From NCBI GenBank assembly GCA_033675265.1, contig JAUJYZ010000980.1:112515-176514 (forward strand): DNA of 64,000 nucleotides, read 5' to 3'. Of this stretch, positions 22,701-35,201 are shown in pieces. The position numbers and the translations under genes are program-made. Each line of letters begins with the position of its first letter. Position 1 is the stretch's first letter. The DNA is from Actinostola sp. cb2023 (taxonomy: Eukaryota; Cnidaria; Anthozoa; Actiniaria; Actinostolidae). A model generated the notes under the pieces. That model saw only the letters and a program-made list of their open reading frames with translations, was not told the origin of the DNA and did not search any database.

Positions 22701-25700
22701 TATAAGCAATACTCAGTTTCTTTGTTTTGTGATAAACTGAACCTTCGCTCCCCTCCCCCTAGCTATGTATCTCTCTGGTGTCGACCCATATACGCGGTTG
22801 CCTTGTCTCAATATTGAGGTAACGCTGCTATCAGCATGGACTACTGTACTTGCCGCAATGGACGCCTGATATGCGCGTCTTATATTCAATGGCAGTGTTG
22901 CGGCTAGTCTGAATGAAAAGAACATGTTCTCAGTACGACACGCGCGTCAGTCAATGACGGCCGATTCTTCAATCAGATTAACCCAGAAAATACCGCGCAG
23001 AATCAGTATGGCCTACTAGTTGTGTCTGGCAAGCAATAATTGAGGTGTATATAAGCAATACTCAGTTTCTTTGTTTTGTGATAAACTGAACCTTCGCTTC
23101 CCTCCCTAGCTATGTATCTCTCTGGTGTCGACCCATATACGCGGTTGCCTTGTCTCAATATTGAGGTAACGCTGCTATCAGCATGGACTACTGTACTTGC
23201 CGCAATGGACGCCTGATATGCGCGTCTTATATTCAATGGCAGTGTTGCGGCTAGTCTGAATGAAAAGAACATGTTCTCAGTACGACACGCGCGTCAGTCA
23301 ATGACGGCCGATTCTTCAATCAGATTAACCCAGAAAATACCGCGCAGAATCAGTATGGCCTACTAGTTGTGTCTGGCAAGCAATAATTGAGGTGTATATA
23401 AGCAATACTCAGTTTCTTTGTTTTGTGATAAACTGAACCTTCGCTCCCCTCCCTAGCTATGTATCTCTCTGGTGTCGACCCATATACGCGGTTGCCTTGT
23501 CTCAATATTGAGGTAACGCTGCTATCAGCATGGACTACTGTACTTGCCGCAATGGACGCCTGATATGCGCGTCTTATATTCAATGGCAGTGTTGCGGCTA
23601 GTCTGAATGAAAAGAACATGTTCTCAGTACGACACGCGCGTCAGTCAATGACGGCCGATTCTTCAATCAGATTAACCCAGAAAATACCGCGCAGAATCAG
23701 TATGGCCTACTAGTTGTGTCTGGCAAGCAATAATTGAGGTGTATATAAGCAATACTCAGTTTCTTTGTTTTGTGATAAACTGAACCCTCGCTCCCCTCCC
23801 TAGCTATGTATCTCTCTGGTGTCGACCCATATACGCGGTTGCCTTGTCTCAATATTGAGGTAACGCTGCTATCAGCATGGACTACTGTACTTGCCGCAAT
23901 GGACGCCTGATATGCGCGTCTTATATTCAATGGCAGTGTTGCGGCTAGTCTGAATGAAAAGAACATGTTCTCAGTACGACACGCGCGTCAGTCAATGACG
24001 GCCGATTCTTCAATCAGATTAACCCAGAAAATACCGCGCAGAATCAGTATGGCCTACTAGTTGTGTCTGGCAAGCAATAATTGAGGTGTATATAAGCAAT
24101 ACTCAGTTTCTTTGTTTTGTGATAAACTGAACCTTCGCTTCCCTCCCTAGCTATGTATCTCTCTGGTGTCGACCCATATACGCGGTTGCCTTGTCTCAAT
24201 ATTGAGGTAACGCTGCTATCAGCATGGACTACTGTACTTGCCGCAATGGACGCCTGATATGCGCGTCTTATATTCAATGGCAGTGTTGCGGCTAGTCTGA
24301 ATGAAAAGAACATGTTCTCAGTACGACACGCGCGTCAGTCAATGACGGCCGATTCTTCAATCAGATTAACCCAGAAAATACCGCGCAGAATCAGTATGGC
24401 CTACTAGTTGTGTCTGGCAAGCAATAATTGAGGTGTATATAAGCAATACTCAGTTTCTTTGTTTTGTGATAAACTGAACCCTCGCTCCCCTCCCTAGCTA
24501 TGTATCTCTCTGGTGTCGACCCATATACGCGGTTGCCTTGTCTCAATATTGAGGTAACGCTGCTATCAGCATGGACTACTGTACTTGCCGCAATGGACGC
24601 CTGATATGCGCGTCTTATATTCAATGGCAGTGTTGCGGCTAGTCTGAATGAAAAGAACATGTTCTCAGTACGACACGCGCGTCAGTCAATGACGGCCGAT
24701 TCTTCAATCAGATTAACCCAGAAAATACCGCGCAGAATCAGTATGGCCTACTAGTTGTGTCTGGCAAGCAATAATTGAGGTGTATATAAGCAATACTCAG
24801 TTTCTTTGTTTTGTGATAAACTGAACCTTCGCTCCCCTCCCTAGCTATGTATCTCTCTGGTGTCGACCCATATACGCGGTTGCCTTGTCTCAATATTGAG
24901 GTAACGCTGCTATCAGCATGGACTACTGTACTTGCCGCAATGGACGCCTGATATGCGCGTCTTATATTCAATGGCAGTGTTGCGGCTAGTCTGAATGAAA
25001 AGAACATGTTCTCAGTACGACACGCGCGTCAGTCAATGACGGCCGATTCTTCAATCAGATTAACCCAGAAAATACCGCGCAGAATCAGTATGGCCTACTA
25101 GTTGTGTCTGGCAAGCAATAATTGAGGTGTATATAAGCAATACTCAGTTTCTTTGTTTTGTGATAAACTGAACCTTCGCTCCCCTCCCTAGCTATGTATC
25201 TCTCTGGTGTCGACCCATATACGCGGTTGCCTTGTCTCAATATTGAGGTAACGCTGCTATCAGCATGGACTACTGTACTTGCCGCAATGGACGCCTGATA
25301 TGCGCGTCTTATATTCAATGGCAGTGTTGCGGCTAGTCTGAATGAAAAGAACATGTTCTCAGTACGACACGCGCGTCAGTCAATGACGGCCGATTCTTCA
25401 ATCAGATTAACCCAGAAAATACCGCGCAGAATCAGTATGGCCTACTAGTTGTGTCTGGCAAGCAATAATTGAGGTGTATATAAGCAATACTCAGTTTCTT
25501 TGTTTTGTGATAAACTGAACCTTCGCTCCCCTCCCTAGCTATGTATCTCTCTGGTGTCGACCCATATACGCGGTTGCCTTGTCTCAATATTGAGGTAACG
25601 CTGCTATCAGCATGGACTACTGTACTTGCCGCAATGGACGCCTGATATGCGCGTCTTATATTCAATGGCAGTGTTGCGGCTAGTCTGAATGAAAAGAACA

Positions 25701-28700
25701 TGTTCTCAGTACGACACGCGCGTCAGTCAATGACGGCCGATTCTTCAATCAGATTATTAACCCAGAAAATACCGCGCAGAATCAGTATGGCCTACTAGTT
25801 GTGTCTGGCAAGCAATAATTGAGGTGTATATAAGCAATACTCAGTTTCTTTGTTTTGTGATAAACTGAACCTTCGCTCCCCTCCCTAGCTATGTATCTCT
25901 CTGGTGTCGACCCATATACGCGGTTGCCTTGTCTCAATATTGAGGTAACGCTGCTATCAGCATGGACTACTGTACTTGCCGCAATGGACGCCTGATATGC
26001 GCGTCTTATATTCAATGGCAGTGTTGCGGCTAGTCTGAATGAAAAGAACATGTTCTCAGTACGACACGCGCGTCAGTCAATGACGGCCGATTCTTCAATC
26101 AGATTAACCCAGAAAATACCGCGCAGAATCAGTATGGCCTACTAGTTGTGTCTGGCAAGCAATAATTGAGGTGTATATAAGCAATACTCAGTTTCTTTGT
26201 TTTGTGATAAACTGAACCTTCGCTTCCCTCCCTAGCTATGTATCTCTCTGGTGTCGACCCATATACGCGGTTGCCTTGTCTCAATATTGAGGTAACGCTG
26301 CTATCAGCATGGACTACTGTACTTGCCGCAATGGACGCCTGATATGCGCGTCTTATATTCAATGGCAGTGTTGCGGCTAGTCTGAATGAAAAGAACATGT
26401 TCTCAGTACGACACGCGCGTCAGTCAATGACGGCCGATTCTTCAATCAGATTAACCCAGAAAATACCGCGCAGAATCAGTATGGCCTACTAGTTGTGTCT
26501 GGCAAGCAATAATTGAGGTGTATATAAGCAATACTCAGTTTCTTTGTTTTGTGATAAACTGAACCCTCGCTCCCCTCCCTAGCTATGTATCTCTCTGGTG
26601 TCGACCCATATACGCGGTTGCCTTGTCTCAATATTGAGGTAACGCTGCTATCAGCATGGACTACTGTACTTGCCGCAATGGACGCCTGATATGCGCGTCT
26701 TATATTCAATGGCAGTGTTGCGGCTAGTCTGAATGAAAAGAACATGTTCTCAGTACGACACGCGCGTCAGTCAATGACGGCCGATTCTTCAATCAGATTA
26801 ACCCAGAAAATACCGCGCAGAATCAGTATGGCCTACTAGTTGTGTCTGGCAAGCAATAATTGAGGTGTATATAAGCAATACTCAGTTTCTTTGTTTTGTG
26901 ATAAACTGAACCTTCGCTCCCTCCCTAGCTATGTATCTCTCTGGTGTCGACCCATATACGCGGTTGCCTTGTCTCAATATTGAGGTAACGCTGCTATCAG
27001 CATGGACTACTGTACTTGCCGCAATGGACGCCTGATATGCGCGTCTTATATTCAATGGCAGTGTTGCGGCTAGTCTGAATGAAAAGAACATGTTCTCAGT
27101 ACGACACGCGCGTCAGTCAATGACGGCCGATTCTTCAATCAGATTAACCCAGAAAATACCGCGCAGAATCAGTATGGCCTACTAGTTGTGTCTGGCAAGC
27201 AATAATTGAGGTGTATATAAGCAATACTCAGTTTCTTTGTTTTGTGATAAACTGAAACTTCGCTCCCCTCCCTAGCTATGTATCTCTCTGGTGTCGACCC
27301 ATATACGCGGTTGCCTTGTCTCAATATTGAGGTAACGCTGCTATCAGCATGGACTACTGTACTTGCCGCAATGGACGCCTGATATGCGCGTCTTATATTC
27401 AATGGCAGTGTTGCGGCTAGTCTGAATGAAAAGAACATGTTCTCAGTACGACACGCGCGTCAGTCAATGACGGCCGATTCTTCAATCAGATTAACCCAGA
27501 AAATACCGCGCAGAATCAGTATGGCCTACTAGTTGTGTCTGGCAAGCAATAATTGAGGTGTATATAAGCAATACTCAGTTTCTTTGTTTTGTGATAAACT
27601 GAACCCTCGCTTCCCTCCCTAGCTATGTATCTCTCTGGTGTCGACCCATATACGCGGTTGCCTTGTCTCAATATTGAGGTAACGCTGCTATCAGCATGGA
27701 CTACTGTACTTGCCGCAATGGACGCCTGATATGCGCGTCTTATATTCAATGGCCAGTGTTGCGGCTAGTCTGAATGAAAAGAACATGTTCTCAGTACGAC
27801 ACGCGCGTCAGTCAATGACGGCCGATTCTTCAATCAGATTAACCCAGAAAATACCGCGCAGAATCAGTATGGCCTACTAGTTGTGTCTGGCAAGCAATAA
27901 TTGAGGTGTATATAAGCAATACTCAGTTTCTTTGTTTTGTGATAAACTGAACCCTCGCTCCCCTCCCTAGCTATGTATCTCTCTGGTGTCGACCCATATA
28001 CGCGGTTGCCTTGTCTCAATATTGAGGTAACGCTGCTATCAGCATGGACTACTGTACTTGCCGCAATGGACGCCTGATATGCGCGTCTTATATTCAATGG
28101 CAGTGTTGCGGCTAGTCTGAATGAAAAGAACATGTTCTCAGTACGACACGCGCGTCAGTCAATGACGGCCGATTCTTCAATCAGATTAACCCAGAAAATA
28201 CCGCGCAGAATCAGTATGGCCTACTAGTTGTGTCTGGCAAGCAATAATTGAGGTGTATATAAGCAATACTCAGTTTCTTTGTTTTGTGATAAACTGAACC
28301 CTCGCTCCCCTCCCTAGCTATGTATCTCTCTGGTGTCGACCCATATACGCGGTTGCCTTGTCTCAATATTGAGGTAACGCTGCTATCAGCATGGACTACT
28401 GTACTTGCCGCAATGGACGCCTGATATGCGCGTCTTATATTCAATGGCAGTGTTGCGGCTAGTCTGAATGAAAAGAACATGTTCTCAGTACGACACGCGC
28501 GTCAGTCAATGACGGCCGATTCTTCAATCAGATTAACCCAGAAAATACCGCGCAGAATCAGTATGGCCTACTAGTTGTGTCTGGCAAGCAATAATTGAGG
28601 TGTATATAAGCAATACTCAGTTTCTTGTTTTGTGATAAACTGAACCTCGCTCCCCTCCCTAGCTATGTATCTCTCTGGTGTCGACCCATATACGCGGTTG

Positions 28701-31700
28701 CCTTGTCTCAATATTGAGGTAACGCTGCTATCAGCATGGACTACTGTACTTGCCGCAATGGACGCCTGATATGCGCGTCTTATATTCAATGGCAGTGTTG
28801 CGGCTAGTCTGAATGAAAAGAACATGTTCTCAGTACGACACGCGCGTCAGTCAATGACGGCCGATTCTTCAATCAGATTAACCCAGAAAATACCGCGCAG
28901 AATCAGTATGGCCTACTAGTTGTGTCTGGCAAGCAATAATTGAGGTGTATATAAGCAATACTCAGTTTCTTTGTTTTGTGATAAACTGAACCCTCGCTCC
29001 CCTCCCTAGCTATGTATCTCTCTGGTGTCGACCCATATACGCGGTTGCCTTGTCTCAATATTGAGGTAACGCTGCTATCAGCATGGACTACTGTACTTGC
29101 CGCAATGGACGCCTGATATGCGCGTCTTATATTCAATGGCAGTGTTGCGGCTAGTCTGAATGAAAAGAACATGTTCTCAGTACGACACGCGCGTCAGTCA
29201 ATGACGGCCGATTCTTCAATCAGATTAACCCAGAAAATACCGCGCAGAATCAGTATGGCCTACTAGTTGTGTCTGGCAAGCAATAATTGAGGTGTATATA
29301 AGCAATACTCAGTTTCTTTGTTTTGTGATAAACTGAACCTTCGCTTCCCTCCCTAGCTATGTATCTCTCTGGTGTCGACCCATATACGCGGTTGCCTTGT
29401 CTCAATATTGAGGTAACGCTGCTATCAGCATGGACTACTGTACTTGCCGCAATGGACGCCTGATATGCGCGTCTTATATTCAATGGCAGTGTTGCGGCTA
29501 GTCTGAATGAAAAGAACATGTTCTCAGTACGACACGCGCGTCAGTCAATGACGGCCGATTCTTCAATCAGATTAACCCAGAAAATACCGCGCAGAATCAG
29601 TATGGCCTACTAGTTGTGTCTGGCAAGCAATAATTGAGGTGTATATAAGCAATACTCAGTTTCTTTGTTTTGTGATAAACTGAACCCTCGCTCCCCTCCC
29701 TAGCTATGTATCTCTCTGGTGTCGACCCATATACGCGGTTGCCTTGTCTCAATATTGAGGTAACGCTGCTATCAGCATGGACTACTGTACTTGCCGCAAT
29801 GGACGCCTGATATGCGCGTCTTATATTCAATGGCAGTGTTGCGGCTAGTCTGAATGAAAAGAACATGTTCTCAGTACGACACGCGCGTCAGTCAATGACG
29901 GCCGATTCTTCAATCAGATTAACCCAGAAAATACCGCGCAGAATCAGTATGGCCTACTAGTTGTGTCTGGCAAGCAATAATTGAGGTGTATATAAGCAAT
30001 ACTCAGTTTCTTTGTTTTGTGATAAACTGAACCCTCGCTCCCTCCCTAGCTATGTATCTCTCTGGTGTCGACCCATATACGCGGTTGCCTTGTCTCAATA
30101 TTGAGGTAACGCTGCTATCAGCATGGACTACTGTACTTGCCGCAATGGACGCCTGATATGCGCGTCTTATATTCAATGGCAGTGTTGCGGCTAGTCTGAA
30201 TGAAAAGAACATGTTCTCAGTACGACACGCGCGTCAGTCAATGACGGCCGATTCTTCAATCAGATTAACCCAGAAAATACCGCGCAGAATCAGTATGGCC
30301 TACTAGTTGTGTCTGGCAAGCAATAATTGAGGTGTATATAAGCAATACTCAGTTTCTTTGTTTTGTGATAAACTGAACCCTCGCTCCCCTCCCTAGCTAT
30401 GTATCTCTCTGGTGTCGACCCATATACGCGGTTGCCTTGTCTCAATATTGAGGTAACGCTGCTATCAGCATGGACTACTGTACTTGCCGCAATGGACGCC
30501 TGATATGCGCGTCTTATATTCAATGGCAGTGTTGCGGCTAGTCTGAATGAAAAGAACATGTTCTCAGTACGACACGCGCGTCAGTCAATGACGGCCGATT
30601 CTTCAATCAGATTAACCCAGAAAATACCGCGCAGAATCAGTATGGCCTACTAGTTGTGTCTGGCAAGCAATAATTGAGGTGTATATAAGCAATACTCAGT
30701 TTCTTTGTTTTGTGATAAACTGAACCCTCGCTCCCCTCCCTAGCTATGTATCTCTCTGGTGTCGACCCATATACGCGGTTGCCTTGTCTCAATATTGAGG
30801 TAACGCTGCTATCAGCATGGACTACTGTACTTGCCGCAATGGACGCCTGATATGCGCGTCTTATATTCAATGGCAGTGTTGCGGCTAGTCTGAATGAAAA
30901 GAACATGTTCTCAGTACGACACGCGCGTCAGTCAATGACGGCCGATTCTTCAATCAGATTAACCCAGAAAATACCGCGCAGAATCAGTATGGCCTACTAG
31001 TTGTGTCTGGCAAGCAATAATTGAGGTGTATATAAGCAATACTCAGTTTCTTTGTTTTGTGATAAACTGAACCCTCGCTCCCCTCCCTAGCTATGTATCT
31101 CTCTGGTGTCGACCCATATACGCGGTTGCCTTGTCTCAATATTGAGGTAACGCTGCTATCAGCATGGACTACTGTACTTGCCGCAATGGACGCCTGATAT
31201 GCGCGTCTTATATTCAATGGCAGTGTTGCGGCTAGTCTGAATGAAAAGAACATGTTCTCAGTACGACACGCGCGTCAGTCAATGACGGCCGATTCTTCAA
31301 TCAGATTAACCCAGAAAATACCGCGCAGAATCAGTATGGCCTACTAGTTGTGTCTGGCAAGCAATAATTGAGGTGTATATAAGCAATACTCAGTTTCTTT
31401 GTTTTGTGATAAACTGAACCCTCGCTCCCTCCCTAGCTATGTATCTCTCTGGTGTCGACCCATATACGCGGTTGCCTTGTCTCAATATTGAGGTAACGCT
31501 GCTATCAGCATGGACTACTGTACTTGCCGCAATGGACGCCTGATATGCGCGTCTTATATTCAATGGCAGTGTTGCGGCTAGTCTGAATGAAAAGAACATG
31601 TTCTCAGTACGACACGCGCGTCAGTCAATGACGGCCGATTCTTCAATCAGATTAACCCAGAAAATACCGCGCAGAATCAGTATAGCCTACTAGTTGTGTC

Positions 31701-32183
31701 TGGCAAGCAATAATTGAGGTGTATATAAGCAATACTCAGTTTCTTTGTTTTTTGTGATAAACTGAACCTTCGCTCCCTCCCTAGCTATGTATCTCTCTGG
31801 TGTCGACCCATATACGCGGTTGCCTTGTCTCAATATTGAGGTAACGCTGCTATCAGCATGGACTACTGTACTTGCCGCAATGGACGCCTGATATGCGCGT
31901 CTTATATTCAATGGCAGTGTTGCGGCTAGTCTGAATGAAAAGAACATGTTCTCAGTACGACACGCGCGTCAGTCAATGACGGCCGATTCTTCAATCAGAT
32001 TAACCCAGAAAATACCGCGCAGAATCAGTATGGCCTACTAGTTGTGTCTGGCAAGCAATAATTGAGGTGTATATAAGCAATACTCAGTTTCTTTGTTTTG
32101 TGATAAACTGAACCCTCGCTCCCCTCCCTAGCTATGTATCTCTCTGGTGTCGACCCATATACGCGGTGGCCTTGTCTCAATAT
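13771..32183. repeat. 347-bp satellite array, about 53 units
   Basis: Head-to-tail units of 347 bp (a few of 345-352) begin GAGGTAACGCTGCTATCAGC and end TGTCTCAATATT; 18,413 bp gives about 53 units. Identity between neighbours is very high; most differences are single substitutions or 1-3-base indels. A hotspot lies in the C/T-rich segment, where CTTCGCTCCC, CCTCGCTCCC and CTTCGCTTCC forms occur. Each unit contains the palindromes CTCAATATTGAG (at the unit junction) and AGAACATGTTCT, and a TATA-like GTATATAAGC. The recurring 89-codon minus frame cannot run from unit to unit, because 347 is not a multiple of three, and it has no recognisable domain. Confidence 0.97.
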
Positions 32184-32302
32184 GAGGCATTTCAACACGA
32201 AAGGGATGTTATCCATTTTCAATACTAGGGATATTTTGAAAAATCGATGTGCATCAAAAGGGTCTCAGTCAAGAGGGATCCTTTTGTTTTAACAGGTCTC
32301 AT
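32184..32302. repeat. Right flanking module of the 347-bp satellite
   Basis: A 119-bp relative of the left module: same start (GAGGCATTTCAACACG) and same end (GTTTTAACAGGTCTCAT), with the middle about 125 bp absent. It follows a truncated last satellite unit and is followed by an AT-dinucleotide run, mirroring the left side. Confidence 0.85.
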
Positions 32303-32529
32303 ATATATATGTGAAATAAAATGATTGATTGATTGGTAGAATCATGAGAAAGTCATAGGTTGACCTGTATCTTGAAGGAATAGTCAAATTTCGAGCTGAT
32401 GACAACATCCTTGGTAATTTTGATACAACAATACGAGTCATGTATTGTTAAAAGGTGTCTTGTTGATGAAGACCCATTTTGTAATAACAGTTCTCATATA
32501 TTAAAGTACAAGCCCGACATATACGTATT

Positions 32530-32632
32530 GCGCGTGCTCGCGCTCTACCACAGGGAATCCATAAAAAGACGCAATTATCATTTTATTTGATTATTTAGTG
32601 GCCTCAAAAGCAATGGTTGGGCTGCCTGTAGT
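32530..32632 (-). repeat. Dispersed repeat, copy 2
   Basis: Inverted counterpart of 10924-11012, including CAGGCAGCCCAACCATTGCT and TTCCCTGTGGTAGAGCGCG on the minus strand. The two copies lie on opposite sides of the satellite in opposite orientation. Confidence 0.6.
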
Positions 32633-32700
32633 TATACCCCATGCAAAATGGTCAAACATCAAACATCATAGTCACCAATTGTAGTGGGTTATAGCCCATA

Positions 32701-32904
32701 CAATAGACCTCTTTAGCTTGTATGCAAATTGCCCATTTCAGATCATGTGATGTAAACATTGATATTCTCTGGAGAATTAGTCCTTTCAATATAAACGAAT
32801 AAATTTCAGAAATATAAAGGAACAATTCTCCAGAGAATATCAGTGTTTACATCACATGATCTGAAATGGGCAATTTGCATACAAGCTAAAGAGGACGTCT
32901 ATTG
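32701..32904. mobile_element. 204-bp fold-back element with ~78-bp arms
   Basis: Arms 32701-32778 and 32824-32904 are inverted repeats with one mismatch and one 2-3-bp gap, starting CAATAGAC and ending GTCTATTG. The loop is about 45 bases and itself partly self-complementary. GCAAAATGGTCAAACATC lies in direct orientation on both sides (about 32643 and 32904), with CACCAATTGTA or GACCAATTGTA further out in each case, so the element sits between two copies of a longer direct repeat. RNA from either strand would form a long, nearly perfect duplex. Confidence 0.75.
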
Positions 32905-33035
32905 CAAAATGGTCAAACATCGACCAACATGACCAATTGTATTATTATCTATTGTTTGTTCAACCAACATGTCCGCCGTGTCCGTGTCTTGATTCTCAAG
33001 GGATTGATTGAAAACCAAAGAATACAATAATTGTT

Positions 33036-33219
33036 CTATTCACAATACTCGCAAATGAAGCGCGAGGTGTATTTACACCAAATAAGCACGAATAAGTATG
33101 GAATGCGCATGGGTATGAATACTGGATTCCCCTGGGAGGATTATAAATATCAACGAGCACTCCTTCTCAGCTCAGTCGCTCAGTCTTCAGATCAACGCGA
33201 GAGTAGTCGACAGTGGAAC
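33036..33219 (+). promoter_or_regulatory. Duplicated TATA/initiator promoter segment, copy 1
   Basis: TATAAATA at 33142-33149 is followed by TCAGTC at 33172-33177, whose A (33174) lies 32 bp from the first T of the TATA box, the usual spacing of a Pol II core promoter. The whole segment recurs almost identically at 38547-38729. The first ATG after the predicted start is 33252. Confidence 0.55.
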
Positions 33220-33251
33220 TCCGGTAGTTCCTTCAACACGAATTTCCCGAC

Positions 33252-33428
33252 ATGAACAGAGTACAATTTCCACAAGCACTACCAGCAGCACCAGTGGCAC
33301 AAGCAGCACAAGCACAACCAGCGGCACAAACCGAACTACGTATACAGCATAACTACAACCAGTGGCCCAACGGCAGCACAAACGTAACACAACCAGCACC
33401 GAGTGGCCGCAAGCAGTGTAGGTCGTGA
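33252..33428 (+). CDS. Unrecognised 58-aa ORF downstream of the promoter segment
   Basis: This frame begins at the first ATG after the predicted transcription start (33174), leaving a 78-base leader, and ends at TGA 33426-33428. The product is rich in Gln, Ala and Pro in its first half (PQALPAAPVAQAAQAQPAAQ) and has a possible NGST glycosylation motif in the second. It has no signal peptide or domain that I recognise. In another frame the same DNA reads Ser/Thr/Gly repeats, since the stretch is a CA-rich triplet-like repeat, so chance is quite possible. No AATAAA follows closely. Confidence 0.25.
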   Translation: MNRVQFPQALPAAPVAQAAQAQPAAQTELRIQHNYNQWPNGSTNVTQPAPSGRKQCRS

Positions 33429-33790
33429 GACTACAAACGAGAGACTTAGAGGAGCATATATCGAGTTATGTCAATGTTGTTCGCCTAGCCGACAACTTAA
33501 ATATACATGTAAGGCTGCTATTGTGATATGCGTTGTTTAGCTCACGGAAATAATTTGCTCTTTTTAGACTCGGGTGTGACTGCAGTCGGCACAGTATCGT
33601 CTATTCCCTGTATGTTTGGTTATCTAATAAGCGTATATTTACGGAGTAAATAGTTATATAGAACTAGTGAGTGTAAAATTATGCGAGGCCGGTCTCGTAG
33701 TTGTATAAGCACAAGCAAAGTTATGCGGAGTTGTCACGGAGAATAAGGCGGGGTGCGAGTAGATGACCACGTGCACGATAACGAGGAATA
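33429..33790. other. Spacer, nothing recognised
   Basis: No gene, RNA or clear repeat is seen before the 139-bp tandem array. Confidence 0.5.
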
Positions 33791-35070
33791 GTGAAATGAA
33801 ATGAATGGTCACGGTTATGCATAATGTAAAAATGTATTATTTGTGGAATGATTCTTTGGCGAGATGTTCAATGGATGACCACAAATACGGTTGAATATGA
33901 CCACGGAAATGCAATGAGTTTGAAGTAAAGTGAAATGAAATGAATGGTCACGGTTATGCATGAGGTAAAAATGTATTATTTGTGGAATGATTCCTTGGCG
34001 AGATGTTCAATGGATGACCACAAATACGGTTGAATATGACCACGGAAATGCAATGAGTTTGAAGTAAAGTGAAATGAAATGAATGGTCACGGTTATGCAT
34101 GATGTAAAAATGTATTATTTGTGGAATGATTCTTTGGCGAGATGTTCAATGGATGACCACAAATACGGTTGAATATGACCACGGAAATGCAATGAGTTTG
34201 AAGTATAGTGAAATGAAATGAATGGTCACGGTTATGCATGATGTAAAAATGTATTATTTGTGGAATGATTCTTTGGCGAGATGTTCAATGGATGACCACA
34301 AATACGGTTGAATATGACCACGGAAATGCAATGAGTTTGAAGTAAAGTGAAATGAAATGAATGGTCACGGTTATGCATGAGGTAAAAATGTATTATTTGT
34401 GGAATGATTCCTTGGCGAGATGTTCAATGGATGACCACAAATACGGTTGAATATGACCACGGAAATGCAATGAGTTTGAAGTAAAGTGAAATGAAATGAA
34501 TGGTCACGGTTATGCATGATGTAAAAATGTATTATTTGTGGAATGATTCTTTGGCGAGATGTTCAATGGATGACCACAAATACGGTTGAATATGACCACG
34601 GAAATGCAATGAGTTTGAAGTATAGTGAAATGAAATGAATGGTCACGGTTATGCATGATGTAAAAATGTATTATTTGTGGAATGATTCTTTGGCGAGATG
34701 TTCAATGGATGACCACAAATACGGTTGAATATGACCACGAAAATGAGATGAGCATGAAGTAAAGTGAATTAAAATGGATGGTCACGGTTAGGCACTTTAT
34801 TAAATGCATTATTTGTGGAATTATTCTTTGGCGAGATGTTCAATGGATGACTACAAATACGGTTGAATATGACCACGGAAATGAGATGAGTTTGAAGTAA
34901 AGTGAATTAAAATAAATGCATGGTCACGGTTATGCACTGTATTAAACGCATTATTTGTGGAACGATTCTTTGGCGAGATACATTGGATGACCACAAATAC
35001 GGTTGGAAATGACCACGAAATGAGATGAGTTTGAAGTAAAATGAATTAAAATCAATGGCCATGGTTAGGT
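33791..35070. repeat. 139-bp tandem repeat, about 9 units, three-unit higher order
   Basis: Units start with GTGAAATGAAATGAATGGTC at 33791, 33930, 34069, 34208, 34347, 34486 and 34625, exactly 139 bp apart, then become diverged and slightly shorter or longer (about 34764, 34899, 35040). Variant marks recur every three units: GAGGTAAAA with ATTCCTT at 33930 and 34347, and AAGTATAG at the end of the units starting 34069 and 34486. This makes a 417-bp higher-order unit. Confidence 0.9.
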
Positions 35071-35154
35071 ATGATGTTAAACTGATGCATTAGTCACAAT
35101 GCGATAGTAAAAATAAAAGGAATAGCACGAATAAATAAATGAATTTACAAGATG

Positions 35155-35158
<4 letters not shown>

Positions 35159-35200
<42 letters not shown>
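35159..35200. repeat. Poly(A) run, 42 bases
   Basis: An uninterrupted A run, the longest homopolymer in the window. It could be the tail of a retroposed sequence lying to its left, but no recognisable body precedes it. Its length is uncertain in any assembly. Confidence 0.85.

Positions 35201-35201
<1 letters not shown>

Noticed and set aside
13771..32183. AGAACATGTTCT as a steroid-receptor response element
   Set aside because: Classical elements need a 3-bp spacer between half-sites, which is absent here.
13963..32222. Row of about 53 near-identical 69-105-codon minus ORFs starting MFFSFRLAATLPLNIRRAYQ
   Set aside because: They recur because the DNA unit recurs. The 347-bp period prevents a continuous frame, single-base indels change the C-terminus freely, and no domain is visible.
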